Below are positions 1 to 7,063 of a stretch of DNA of 44,408 nt, one piece after another. The DNA comes from Silicimonas sp. (lineage in GTDB: Bacteria; Pseudomonadota; Alphaproteobacteria; Rhodobacterales; Rhodobacteraceae). The position numbers and the translations under genes were made by a program. How positions within the stretch are numbered: position 1 is the stretch's first letter; the number at the start of each line of letters is the position of its first letter. The stretch lies in NCBI GenBank assembly GCA_022340315.1, contig JAJDOD010000023.1, forward strand, positions 1-44,408, read 5' to 3'. The notes below the pieces were generated by a model that saw nothing but the letters and a program-made list of their open reading frames with translations, ran no database searches and had not been told where the DNA came from.

Positions 1-158
1 TTCTGCCGCTCGCCCGTTCCATAGGCCACGTTGAGGCGGGCGCGCCCGATAGCGGCCTCGCGGGCCCGAAACGCCTGCGCCTCCTCCTGCCAGCGGTCAG
101 GGAAGTCGGCACCGCCGGGGATGAAGTCGACGTTCACGTAATCTGTATCGAGGCTCAT
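1..158 (-). CDS. alpha/beta hydrolase, N-terminal part only
   Basis: Only the first 52 codons lie in the window; the gene runs off the left edge. The start codon is the ATG whose complement is at 156-158. The peptide begins MSLDTDYVNVDFIPGG and continues with a helix-rich segment ending near RLNVAYGTGERQ. A short helical lead-in followed by 'Y-G-x-G-x-R' is typical of arylformamidase/esterase-like alpha/beta hydrolases in Rhodobacteraceae, but the nucleophile elbow and the rest of the triad lie outside the window, so substrate and reaction cannot be judged. It starts 38 bases after the stop of the PQQ sugar dehydrogenase gene on the same strand and could be co-transcribed with it. The family call rests on recognition of the N-terminus alone. 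Confidence 0.55.
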   Translation of the reverse strand, partial: MSLDTDYVNVDFIPGGADFPDRWQEEAQAFRAREAAIGRARLNVAYGTGERQ

Positions 159-196
159 GGCGCCGAGAGTGACGGGTTTTCCCCGCGCCCGCAATC

Positions 197-1363
197 TCAG
201 CCGGGCGTGACCCGGTATAGACCGCCTTCGGGATCGTCGGTCACGATCAGAAGCGACCCGTCGCGATCGACCGCAACATCGCGGATACGGCCCATGTCGG
301 GCAAATAGCGCGCTTCGCCGGTGACCCTGTCGCCATCGAGCGTCAGCCGCACCAGCCCGCCGGGGTTCAGCGACGCGGCGACCACGTCGCCCTGCCAGCC
401 ATCGAACAATTCACCCTCGTAAAAGGTGAAATCGCCCGGCGCGATCACCGGGTCCCAGTAGTAGCGGGGTTGCTCCATGCCGTCCGCCGCCGTCTGCGCG
501 GCGCCAATGGGACGGCCGTTGTAGTTCTCGCCAAAGCTGATGACCGGCCAGCCATAGTTGGCGCCGGGCTCGATGCGGTTCAACTCGTCACCGCCCGCGG
601 GCCCGTGTTCCAGCGTCCAGAGATCGCCGGTGTCCGGGTGCAGCGCCGCGCCTTGCGGATTGCGATGGCCATAGCTGTAGATCTCGGGGCGGGCATCCGG
701 TTGACCCGACAAAGGATTGTCGGCGGGGATGCCGCCATCCGTGGTAACGCGCACCACCTTGCCTATGGTGGCGCGCAGATCCTGCGCGTTCTCGCCCGTT
801 CCGCGGTCACCGATGGTGACATAAGCCATCTCGCCGTCCAGCACGATGCGCGAGCCGAAATGTCGCCCGCCCGAAGCCGGCGGGGTCTGGGCGAAAAGCT
901 CGATCAAGTCCGTCAGGGTACCGTTCTCGCCCAAAGTTGCGCGCACCGCCACGGTTGCTGAACGCCCCGCGCGCTCGGGGCGCGCGTAGGTCAGGAAAAC
1001 ATGGCCCGTGGTCTCGAAATCCTCCGCCACCGCCACGTCGAGCAACCCGCCCTGCCCCCGCACCGCGATCGCAGGAAGACCGCCAATGCGCGTGACTTCG
1101 CCATCGGTTCCGACCAGGTTCAGCCGGCCCGGGCGCTCGGTGACAAGATACCCGCCGCCGGGCAGAACCGCGATGCCCCAGGGGTGCTCAAGCCCGGTCG
1201 CAATGGGCGTGACCGCAAGTGCGACCGGTACGCCGATCTCGGGCGCGCGGGTCTGGTTGTCAAAGGCAGGTGCGAATTCCGGAACGTTTTTCGGACCCTG
1301 CGCAACCTCGGCGACAGCGGGAACGGCCAGCGCCAGCAGGGCAATCATCAGCGGGCGGATCAT
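197..1363 (-). CDS. PQQ-dependent soluble sugar dehydrogenase (YliI/Asd-like), exported
   Basis: A 388-residue beta-propeller protein expected to oxidise aldose sugars in the periplasm with pyrroloquinoline quinone. The start is the ATG at 1361-1363, because a strong ribosome site (AAAGGAGG, 7 bases upstream) fits it and the product then begins with a clean signal peptide (MIRPLMIALLALAVPAVA, cleavage predicted after AVA). A longer reading frame upstream has no such site. Family landmarks are HPWGIAVLPGG near the N-terminus, the GHRNPQG motif near the middle, and EHGPAGGDELN followed by GANYGWP. Length fits the YliI family. Its neighbours are proS upstream (89-base gap) and a hydrolase fragment downstream. 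No pqq genes are in the window, so the source of cofactor is unknown. Related family members can act on other alcohol or sugar substrates. Confidence 0.85.
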   Translation of the reverse strand: MIRPLMIALLALAVPAVAEVAQGPKNVPEFAPAFDNQTRAPEIGVPVALAVTPIATGLEHPWGIAVLPGGGYLVTERPGRLNLVGTDGEVTRIGGLPAIAVRGQGGLLDVAVAEDFETTGHVFLTYARPERAGRSATVAVRATLGENGTLTDLIELFAQTPPASGGRHFGSRIVLDGEMAYVTIGDRGTGENAQDLRATIGKVVRVTTDGGIPADNPLSGQPDARPEIYSYGHRNPQGAALHPDTGDLWTLEHGPAGGDELNRIEPGANYGWPVISFGENYNGRPIGAAQTAADGMEQPRYYWDPVIAPGDFTFYEGELFDGWQGDVVAASLNPGGLVRLTLDGDRVTGEARYLPDMGRIRDVAVDRDGSLLIVTDDPEGGLYRVTPG

Positions 1364-1452
1364 GGGCAGTCCTCCTTTGCCTGTCGACATAGGGCAAGAC
1401 CGCCGCAACCCAAGGCCTGCCTGATCACCCTTTCGTCAGGCCGATGGGGCAA

Positions 1453-2787
1453 TCAGTGACCGTAGATCTGCGCCAGCCGATCGACTGCCGCTTCGGCGCT
1501 CATCTCCTCGCTTTCGCCCGTGCGGCGCGAGGTCAGCTCGACCACACCCTTCTCCAGCCCGCGCGGACCGACCGTAATCCGCCACGGCAAACCGATCAGG
1601 TCCATCGAGGCAAACTTGGCACCCGCACGCTCGTCGCGGTCGTCGTAAAGCGGGTCAAGCCCCTTGGCGGTCAGCGCCTTCTCCAACCCTTCGCAGGCCG
1701 CATCGCACCCCGCTTCGCCCTGGCGCAGGTTTACGATCCCGACATGGAAAGGCGTCACGCCTTCGGGCCAGATGATGCCCTTGTCATCGTGGCTGGCCTC
1801 GATGATCGCGCCCACGAGGCGCGAGACACCAATTCCGTGCGAACCCATGTGAACCGGCACTTCCCTGCCGTCGGCGTCCTGCACCGTCGCGCCCATCGGC
1901 TCGGAATACTTGGTGCCGAAGTAGAATATCTGGCCCACCTCGATGCCGCGCGCAGACCGGCGGCGTTCTTCGGGGATCTCGGCGAAAATCGCCTCGTCAT
2001 GGGTCTCGTCGGTACGGGCATAACGCGAGGTGAACTCCTCCAGGATCGCCTGGCACTGAGCCTTGTCGTCATAGTCGATCTCGCGGTCACCGAAGGTCAG
2101 ATCGGTGATCTGGCTGTCGTAGAACACCTCGCTCTCGCCCGTCTCGGCCAGCACCAGGAACTCGTGCGTGTCATCGCCGCCGATGGGGCCGCTGTCGGCC
2201 CGCATCGGGATCGCCTGCAGTCCCAGCCGCTCGTAGGTGCGCAGGTAGCTGACAAGGTGACGGTTGTAGGAGTGCAGCGCGTCTTCCTTGGTCAGGTCGA
2301 AGTTGTAGCCGTCTTTCATCAGGAACTCGCGGCCGCGCATGACCCCGAAGCGCGGGCGTACCTCGTCGCGGAATTTCCACTGGATCTGATACATCGTCAG
2401 CGGCAGGTCCCGGTAACTGGACACGTTGGCACGAAAGATGTCGGTGATCAGTTCCTCGGCGGTGGGCGTGTAAAGCATGTCGCGGTCATGCCGGTCGCGG
2501 ATCCGCAGCATCTCCTGCCCGTAATCGTCATAGCGTCCGCTTTCGCGCCAGAGATCGGCCGATTGCAGCGTCGGCATCAGCATCGGCAGATGCCCGGCGC
2601 GCTGCTGTTCCTCGTGAACGATCTGCTCGATTTTACGCAGCACCTTGAAGCCCATCGGCAGCCAGGAATAGATCCCCGCGCTCGCCTGCTTGATAAGCCC
2701 CGCGCGCAGCATGTAGCGATGCGAGACGATCTGCGCCTCGGCAGGCGTCTCCTTGAGAACGGGCAGGAAGTAACGGGAAAGGCGCAT
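1453..2787 (-). CDS. proS: proline--tRNA ligase (short bacterial type)
   Basis: A cytoplasmic class II aminoacyl-tRNA synthetase charging tRNA-Pro. The 444-residue product begins [15 protein letters not shown]; upstream in-frame codons are not family-like. Motif 2 is visible around residues 138-163 ([17 protein letters not shown]) and motif 3 around 316-330 ([14 protein letters not shown]), followed by the anticodon-binding domain. The E. coli enzyme carries a roughly 180-residue editing insert between motifs 2 and 3. Here only about 60 residues (about 215-275) occupy that place, as in the type-2 enzymes of alphaproteobacteria, so cis-editing of Ala-tRNA-Pro is probably absent and a free-standing editing protein would be expected elsewhere. 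The cupin gene upstream is 90 bases away on the same strand. Confidence 0.97.
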   Translation of the reverse strand: MRLSRYFLPVLKETPAEAQIVSHRYMLRAGLIKQASAGIYSWLPMGFKVLRKIEQIVHEEQQRAGHLPMLMPTLQSADLWRESGRYDDYGQEMLRIRDRHDRDMLYTPTAEELITDIFRANVSSYRDLPLTMYQIQWKFRDEVRPRFGVMRGREFLMKDGYNFDLTKEDALHSYNRHLVSYLRTYERLGLQAIPMRADSGPIGGDDTHEFLVLAETGESEVFYDSQITDLTFGDREIDYDDKAQCQAILEEFTSRYARTDETHDEAIFAEIPEERRRSARGIEVGQIFYFGTKYSEPMGATVQDADGREVPVHMGSHGIGVSRLVGAIIEASHDDKGIIWPEGVTPFHVGIVNLRQGEAGCDAACEGLEKALTAKGLDPLYDDRDERAGAKFASMDLIGLPWRITVGPRGLEKGVVELTSRRTGESEEMSAEAAVDRLAQIYGH

Positions 2788-2877
2788 CGGGCTTGGCTCG
2801 CAGGTGGCAAAGGTCCTGCCTGAGTTACGCCAAGGCCGTGAAGGGGGCAAGCGCCCAGCGCCTTCCTTTTGGCAATG

Positions 2878-3306
2878 TCAAAGCGGCGGGCCGGTAAAGC
2901 GCAGGTGATGGCGCGCAGCACTTTCCCCGATCTGCGCCATGTCCTCGGGAATGCGGAACTGCCCCGCCGCCATGTCGGCGAAAAACCCCTCGAAGCCGCC
3001 GGGCGCGAGGATGACAAGCTTCCGCGCCGGACCATCATCGGTCACGCGAAATGTGTGCTCGGCACCGCGCGGGACAGTCGCGGCCTCGCCTGCATCGACA
3101 AACGAGGTCACCCCGTCGATCCAAAGCTCGATCCGCCCCTCCACCATCACGAAAGTCTCGTCGGCATCGTCGTGGACATGGCGCGGCGGGCCGCTGCCGG
3201 CGGGTGACGCTGTATCGACGATCGACATCGCCGGGGTCTGAAGAATGGTCCGGTACCTGACGCCAAGCCAGTTGATCCATCCGGTGTCATCGCTCAGGTC
3301 GCGCAT
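2878..3306 (-). CDS. cupin-domain protein
   Basis: A 142-residue single-domain cupin. The start chosen is the ATG at 3304-3306, preceded by AGGAGG at good spacing; the ATG six codons upstream lacks this. The first cupin motif is visible as PRHVHDDADETFVMVEG (metal ligands H, H and E), and the second as GEAATVPRGAEHTFRVT. These residues imply one bound metal ion, but cupins include dioxygenases, isomerases and sensors, and nothing here fixes the substrate. The gene is divergent from a LysR-type regulator whose start is 96 bases away, with a LysR-type operator between, so it is the likely regulated target. Cytoplasmic: no signal peptide or membrane segment. Confidence 0.8.
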   Translation of the reverse strand: MRDLSDDTGWINWLGVRYRTILQTPAMSIVDTASPAGSGPPRHVHDDADETFVMVEGRIELWIDGVTSFVDAGEAATVPRGAEHTFRVTDDGPARKLVILAPGGFEGFFADMAAGQFRIPEDMAQIGESAARHHLRFTGPPL

Positions 3307-3361
3307 CTTGTCCTCCTGCGGCATTTGTTCGCTAACGAGGCCAGCTTGCGCCAGAAAATTA

Positions 3362-3384
3362 ATAAATAGAAATTATCAATTTAT
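3362..3384. promoter_or_regulatory. putative LysR operator, T-N11-A box
   Basis: The cupin-lysR intergenic region holds a perfect 6-bp inverted repeat, ATAAAT-N11-ATTTAT, which matches the T-N11-A architecture of LysR-type binding sites. It ends 18 bases before the lysR start codon and lies about 55 bases upstream of the cupin start. The surrounding 45 bases are strongly AT-rich in otherwise high-GC DNA, so chance dyads are more likely here than elsewhere. Autoregulation and control of the cupin gene are inferred from position. Confidence 0.55.
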
Positions 3385-3402
3385 ATATTTAGTATTCATA
3401 CC

Positions 3403-4377
3403 ATGAATTTATCTACCTTTGATCTGAACCTGCTCAAAGTTCTGCGCGCACTTCTGCAGGAGGGCAGCACGACCGCCGCCGCGAACCGGGTGGGTCTGTC
3501 GCAACCCGCTGTTTCAGCTTCACTTTCCCGGTTGCGCAGCGCCATCGGAGACCCTCTTTTCGTCCGCCAGGGCCAGCGGCTCGTTCCCACCGATTACGCG
3601 CGTCGACTGGCCGAGACACTTCCGGTGCTGATGAGCGACCTCGAAGGGCTTCTTACGACCGGCAGCGGGTTCGATCCGGCGACAGAAACCGCCTCGTTCA
3701 CCATCTCCGGCACCGACTATTTTGCCGAGCTGCTTATGCCCGAACTTGCGCGGATTGTCTCGGACGGGGCGCCGGGCGTTTCTTTCCAACTGATCGGCCT
3801 TGACCCCCGGGACTATCTTGCCGGAGTGCGAAGCGCGCGCTCGGACCTCGCTCTCATCCCCGCCTTCGAACTCAGGGACTGGGCCGAGGAAACCCATGCC
3901 TTCACCTCGGAATTCGCGGTGATCGCGCGACGCGACCATCCCGCAACCAAAAACCTGGCGACCGGCGCGACGCTGCCGCTCGACCTCTTCTGCGACATCG
4001 CCCATGTGGTGTTCTCGGTCGAGGGCCGACGCGCCACGCAAAGCGACGCGGTGCTCGCGAACATGGGGCGTAGCCGCCACGTTGCCATGACCGTGGCCGA
4101 TTTCTCGGGCGCCTACCGGACCGTCGCTGCCTCTGACCTCATCTCGGTCATTCCCGCCGAGCTTGCGCTGTCGGTGGCCCACCGTCTGAAGATCAGCGTC
4201 TTCCGCCCGCCGATCCCGGTCGGCCCGACACCGATCCACATGGCCTGGCACCGGCGCAGCAGCCGCAACCCCGCTCACGGCTGGCTCCGTGTGACGGTGG
4301 CAGAGATCCTTGCCGACCTGCCGCGTCGCTACGGCTTGAAAACCCTCGCGCAAGCAGAGATACCGGAAACGAGCTAA
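3403..4377 (+). CDS. LysR-family transcriptional regulator
   Basis: A 324-residue regulator with the usual LysR layout: an N-terminal winged helix-turn-helix (about residues 5-64, DLNLLKVLRALLQEGSTTAA through SRLRSAIGDPLFVR) followed by a periplasmic-binding-protein-like effector domain (about 95-305). The N-terminus resembles the NodD/SyrM-type subgroup, which often binds aromatic or organic-acid inducers, though no ligand can be named. It is divergent from the cupin gene and separated from it by a T-N11-A palindrome, the standard arrangement of a LysR regulator with its target. The stop is 14 bases before the next gene (AI-2E permease), so some read-through into that operon is possible. Confidence 0.93.
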   Translation: MNLSTFDLNLLKVLRALLQEGSTTAAANRVGLSQPAVSASLSRLRSAIGDPLFVRQGQRLVPTDYARRLAETLPVLMSDLEGLLTTGSGFDPATETASFTISGTDYFAELLMPELARIVSDGAPGVSFQLIGLDPRDYLAGVRSARSDLALIPAFELRDWAEETHAFTSEFAVIARRDHPATKNLATGATLPLDLFCDIAHVVFSVEGRRATQSDAVLANMGRSRHVAMTVADFSGAYRTVAASDLISVIPAELALSVAHRLKISVFRPPIPVGPTPIHMAWHRRSSRNPAHGWLRVTVAEILADLPRRYGLKTLAQAEIPETS

Positions 4378-4391
4378 CACGGAGCAGCTGC

Positions 4392-5459
4392 ATGGCCCTG
4401 CCGGTCAAGGAACAGGCAAAGTACTGGGGGATCGCAACGGCGATCTTTCTGCTGGTCATGTGGGCGCTCGGCGACGTTATCCTGCCCTTCGTGCTGGGCG
4501 CGGCAGTGGCCTATTGCCTCGACCCGGTGGCCGATTGGCTTGAGTCGCACGGCTTTTCGCGCGGCTGGGCAACGGGCATCATCACTTTCTTCGCGGTTCT
4601 GCTCTTCATCGTCGCCACACTGCTCGTCATGCCGCTCCTGATCCGGCAGGCAAGCGATCTGGTCGCAACCACGCCCCAGATGGCAAGCAACCTGCAGGCG
4701 TTCCTGACCGAGCGCTTTCCGCAACTGGCGGATTCCGAGTCAATTCTCAGACGGTCGCTATCGAATCTCGGCGACACGCTGCAATCGCGCGGCGATGAGC
4801 TTCTGAACGCGGTACTGGCCTCGGTCTCGGGGCTGGTCAACGTGATCGTGCTGTTCGTCATCGTGCCCGTCGTGGCCTTCTACCTGCTCTATGACTGGGA
4901 CAACATGGTGGCCCGGATCGACGCGCTTTTGCCGCGCGACCACGCACCCGTAATCCGCGACCTCGCGCACCAGATCGACCGGACGATGGCGGGCTTCGTG
5001 CGCGGACAGGGCACGGTCTGCCTGATCCTCGGGGTCTACTATGCCGTTGCGCTGATGCTGGTGGGGCTGAACTTCGGGCTGATCGTCGGCTTCATCGCCG
5101 GCGCGCTGACCTTCATCCCCTACGTCGGCGCGCTCGTCGGCGGCCTTTTGGCGCTGGGACTGGCCATTTTCCAGTTCTGGGGCGACTGGCTCTGGATCGC
5201 GCTGGTCTGGGTGATCTTCCAGTCGGGGCAATTCGTCGAAGGCAATATCCTGACCCCGCGCATGGTGGGCTCGTCTGTCGGCCTTCACCCGGTCTGGTTG
5301 ATCTTCGCGCTGTCGGCCTTCGGCGCGCTCTTCGGTTTCGTCGGGTTGCTGGTCGCGGTGCCGGTGGCGGCCATAATCGGTGTCCTGGTCCGTTTTGCGC
5401 TTCAGCAGTACAAATCCAGCTTACTTTACAAGGGGTTGGCCGAGAAAGAACCGGACTGA
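4392..5459 (+). CDS. AI-2E family transporter (PerM-like permease)
   Basis: A 355-residue integral membrane protein. Hydrophobic segments occur near residues 14-40, 62-85, 145-175 and in a dense C-terminal block (about 205-335), the pattern of the PerM/TqsA family. Family landmarks are FYLLYDWD in the middle and the C-terminal GNILTPRMVGSSVGLHPVWLIFAL. Some relatives export autoinducer-2, others are Na+/H+ antiporters or have no known role, so the substrate is unresolved. Its stop overlaps the start of the TfoX-like gene (TGATG), followed closely by hdaA, making a tight three-gene operon. A permease of this family directly before hdaA is a common arrangement in Rhodobacterales. A second, distant paralogue lies at 9240-10283. 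Confidence 0.88.
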   Translation: MALPVKEQAKYWGIATAIFLLVMWALGDVILPFVLGAAVAYCLDPVADWLESHGFSRGWATGIITFFAVLLFIVATLLVMPLLIRQASDLVATTPQMASNLQAFLTERFPQLADSESILRRSLSNLGDTLQSRGDELLNAVLASVSGLVNVIVLFVIVPVVAFYLLYDWDNMVARIDALLPRDHAPVIRDLAHQIDRTMAGFVRGQGTVCLILGVYYAVALMLVGLNFGLIVGFIAGALTFIPYVGALVGGLLALGLAIFQFWGDWLWIALVWVIFQSGQFVEGNILTPRMVGSSVGLHPVWLIFALSAFGALFGFVGLLVAVPVAAIIGVLVRFALQQYKSSLLYKGLAEKEPD

Positions 5460-5785
5460 TGGCAGTCAGCGACGAACAGATCGAAATGGTGCTCGACCTG
5501 TTTTCGGGGCTCGGCCCGCTGACCACCCGGAAGATGTTCGGGGGAACCGTCTTTTACCACGAAGGCACGATCTTCGCCGCGATGATGTCGGATGGCCGCC
5601 TGCAACTGAAAGGCGCGGGGGACATGATCCGCGCATTCGATCATGCGGGCTGGAGGCGCTGGACCTATCAGCGCGACGGGTCGGAGAAAGTGACGGCCAT
5701 GCCCTACTGGGAGATGCCCGATGACCTTCTCGACGACCCCGACGCGGCAAGCGACTGGGCGCGGCGTGCGCTGGCGGCGCTTTAG
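5459..5785 (+). CDS. TfoX/Sxy N-terminal domain protein
   Basis: A 108-residue protein matching the TfoX N-terminal domain: GPLTTRKMFGGTVFYHEGTIFA, then DGRLQLKG, then a C-terminal MPYWEMPDDLLDDP...WARRAL. In gammaproteobacteria Sxy/TfoX co-activates competence genes with CRP. Alphaproteobacterial single-domain versions have no established role, and the TfoX C-terminal domain is missing here. It is encoded between an AI-2E family permease and hdaA with an overlapping start (TGATG) and a 3-base gap to hdaA, implying translational coupling. Whether it has anything to do with DNA uptake cannot be told from the sequence. Confidence 0.85.
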   Translation: MAVSDEQIEMVLDLFSGLGPLTTRKMFGGTVFYHEGTIFAAMMSDGRLQLKGAGDMIRAFDHAGWRRWTYQRDGSEKVTAMPYWEMPDDLLDDPDAASDWARRALAAL

Positions 5786-5788
5786 GCG

Positions 5789-6445
5789 ATGCCCGAGCAA
5801 CTGACCTTCGAGCTGCCGGTTCGCACGAGCACGGCGCGGGGCGATTTCTTCGTCTCCGAGGCCAATGCGCTGGCCGTCGCCCGGCTCGAGGACACCGGCG
5901 GCTGGCCGGACGGCAAGCTGGTGCTTGCGGGTCCCGAGGGCTCGGGCAAGTCGCATCTCGGCCAGGTCTGGGCCGAGGCGGAGGACGCATATTTTCTAAC
6001 CTCGATTCCGGCGCAGACATCGCTGCCGGAAACGGCAATGGTGATCGAGATCCCCGAAGCCCTCAGCGCGGCGGAGGAAGAGACCCTCTTCCACGTTCAC
6101 AATCACATGGTCGCGCATCGCCTGCCGCTCCTCATGCTCGCACGCACGCCGCCCGCGCGCTGGCGCCTTGCGCTTCCGGACCTGAAAAGCCGGATGGAGG
6201 CCACCGACATCGTCCGCATCGAACCGCCCGACGACGCACTCCTTGCCGCGGTGATCGTGAAACTGTTTTCTGACCGACAGCTCGATATTGCGCCTGCGGT
6301 CATATCGTGGCTCGTCGCGCGTATCGACCGGTCCTTCGCCGAAGCGCAGCGCGTCGTGGCACTGCTGGACCAGGCGGCTCTGGCCGAGGGCCGCGCGGTG
6401 ACCCGTGCGCTCGCTCAACGCGTCCTCACAGAGAACGACCCGTGA
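5789..6445 (+). CDS. hdaA: HdaA, DnaA-related regulator of replication initiation
   Basis: A 218-residue AAA+ protein of the Hda family, which with the sliding clamp stimulates ATP hydrolysis by DnaA after initiation and so prevents re-initiation. The N-terminus carries a clamp-binding-type motif (EQLTFELP, residues 3-10). Walker A is GPEGSGKSHL (about residues 50-59). The Walker B position is degenerate (AMVIEIPEAL). The sensor-2 helix region (IDRSFAEAQRVVALLD) is recognisable. There is no C-terminal DnaA box-binding domain IV, which separates it from DnaA. Three bases separate it from the TfoX-like gene. In many relatives ppk follows directly; here a receiver-domain gene intervenes. Confidence 0.88.
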   Translation: MPEQLTFELPVRTSTARGDFFVSEANALAVARLEDTGGWPDGKLVLAGPEGSGKSHLGQVWAEAEDAYFLTSIPAQTSLPETAMVIEIPEALSAAEEETLFHVHNHMVAHRLPLLMLARTPPARWRLALPDLKSRMEATDIVRIEPPDDALLAAVIVKLFSDRQLDIAPAVISWLVARIDRSFAEAQRVVALLDQAALAEGRAVTRALAQRVLTENDP

Positions 6446-6509
6446 ACGCGGGCAGAGGCCGACGCCAGGGTTGAATATCTCGAAACTGCCTTGAATTTTC
6501 CGCAGATTG

Positions 6510-6525
6510 TTAAGGAAGCATTTAC
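6510..6525 (+). promoter_or_regulatory. possible CtrA-type site, TTAA-N7-TTTAC
   Basis: Upstream of the receiver-domain gene the sequence TTAAGGAAGCATTTAC matches the CtrA consensus TTAA-N7-TTAAC at all but one defined base. It lies 44 bases before the start codon, a reasonable place for an activator site over the -35 region. A further GTTAAC half-site occurs at 6551-6556. The short motif can occur by chance, so this is a candidate only. Confidence 0.35.
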
Positions 6526-6568
6526 CAAAATTGGGCACGCAGGATGAAGTGTTAACTTGGGAACAACG

Positions 6569-6976
6569 ATGCGTACTCTACTAGTCGAAGACGACCTTTC
6601 CACCGCCCACTCTATTGCCACTCAGGTCGAAGCTGCCGGATATATCTGCGATGTCGTCGGCACAACCGCCGAAGCCCATGAGCTTCTGCGGCGCGCCACT
6701 TACCGGGTGGCCATTCTGGACCACTATCTGCAGGGCGAAACCTCGCTCTTCCTCGCCTCGCATCTGAGGCTGCGGCACCCCCGGACCAAGATCATCACGA
6801 TCACCGGTTCGGCGCTTTTCGCCAATGGCTATGGCATTGATCGCCTGTCATGCGATTTTCTCTTCCGAAAGCCGTTCCAGGTCTCGGATCTTGTTGAAAT
6901 CGTTAAGTATCTCGACGCCACATCCGATTGGACCGACAAACCGGCGAACCGAAACACCTCCGCGATCGCCATGTAG
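6569..6976 (+). CDS. single-domain response regulator (CtrA-like receiver)
   Basis: A 135-residue protein that is all receiver domain. The start is the ATG at 6569; a TTG four codons earlier is less likely. Phosphorylation-site residues are all present: acidic pocket E7/D8/D9, phospho-acceptor D51 (VAILDHYL), T79 (ITITGS) and K101 (FRKPF). The first 16 residues (MRTLLVEDDLSTAHSI) resemble the CtrA receiver, but no DNA-binding output domain follows; the C-terminus is a short polar tail. It is probably a phosphorelay shuttle or phosphate sink, as for DivK or CpdR-type proteins, but its partners are unknown. It sits between hdaA and ppk, where relatives usually have no gene, with its own possible CtrA site upstream and a hairpin downstream. 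Confidence 0.85.
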   Translation: MRTLLVEDDLSTAHSIATQVEAAGYICDVVGTTAEAHELLRRATYRVAILDHYLQGETSLFLASHLRLRHPRTKIITITGSALFANGYGIDRLSCDFLFRKPFQVSDLVEIVKYLDATSDWTDKPANRNTSAIAM

Positions 6977-6988
6977 CGAAAGCCGACG

Positions 6989-7010
6989 GCGCTCTGGACA
7001 TCCAGAGCGC
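6989..7010 (+). terminator. hairpin between receiver gene and ppk
   Basis: A perfect inverted repeat with 10-base arms (GCGCTCTGGA / TCCAGAGCGC) around a 2-base centre, followed by only three T residues. It begins 12 bases after the receiver-gene stop and 54 bases before the ppk start. It could be a weak intrinsic terminator, an mRNA 3'-end stabiliser, or an attenuator ahead of ppk. Confidence 0.5.
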
Positions 7011-7063
7011 TTTGAGGTCATAGTCGTCATCCTCACGTCACATTTGATTGCGACACGGACGAG

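Noticed and set aside
470-961. Plus-strand open frame of 163 codons inside the sugar dehydrogenase gene
   Set aside because: It is antisense to a gene with clear family motifs, a signal peptide and a ribosome site; long antisense frames are expected at this GC content.
1444-2823. Plus-strand frame of 459 codons opposite proS
   Set aside because: It mirrors the whole proS gene, has no ribosome site and an Arg/His-rich composition typical of antisense frames.
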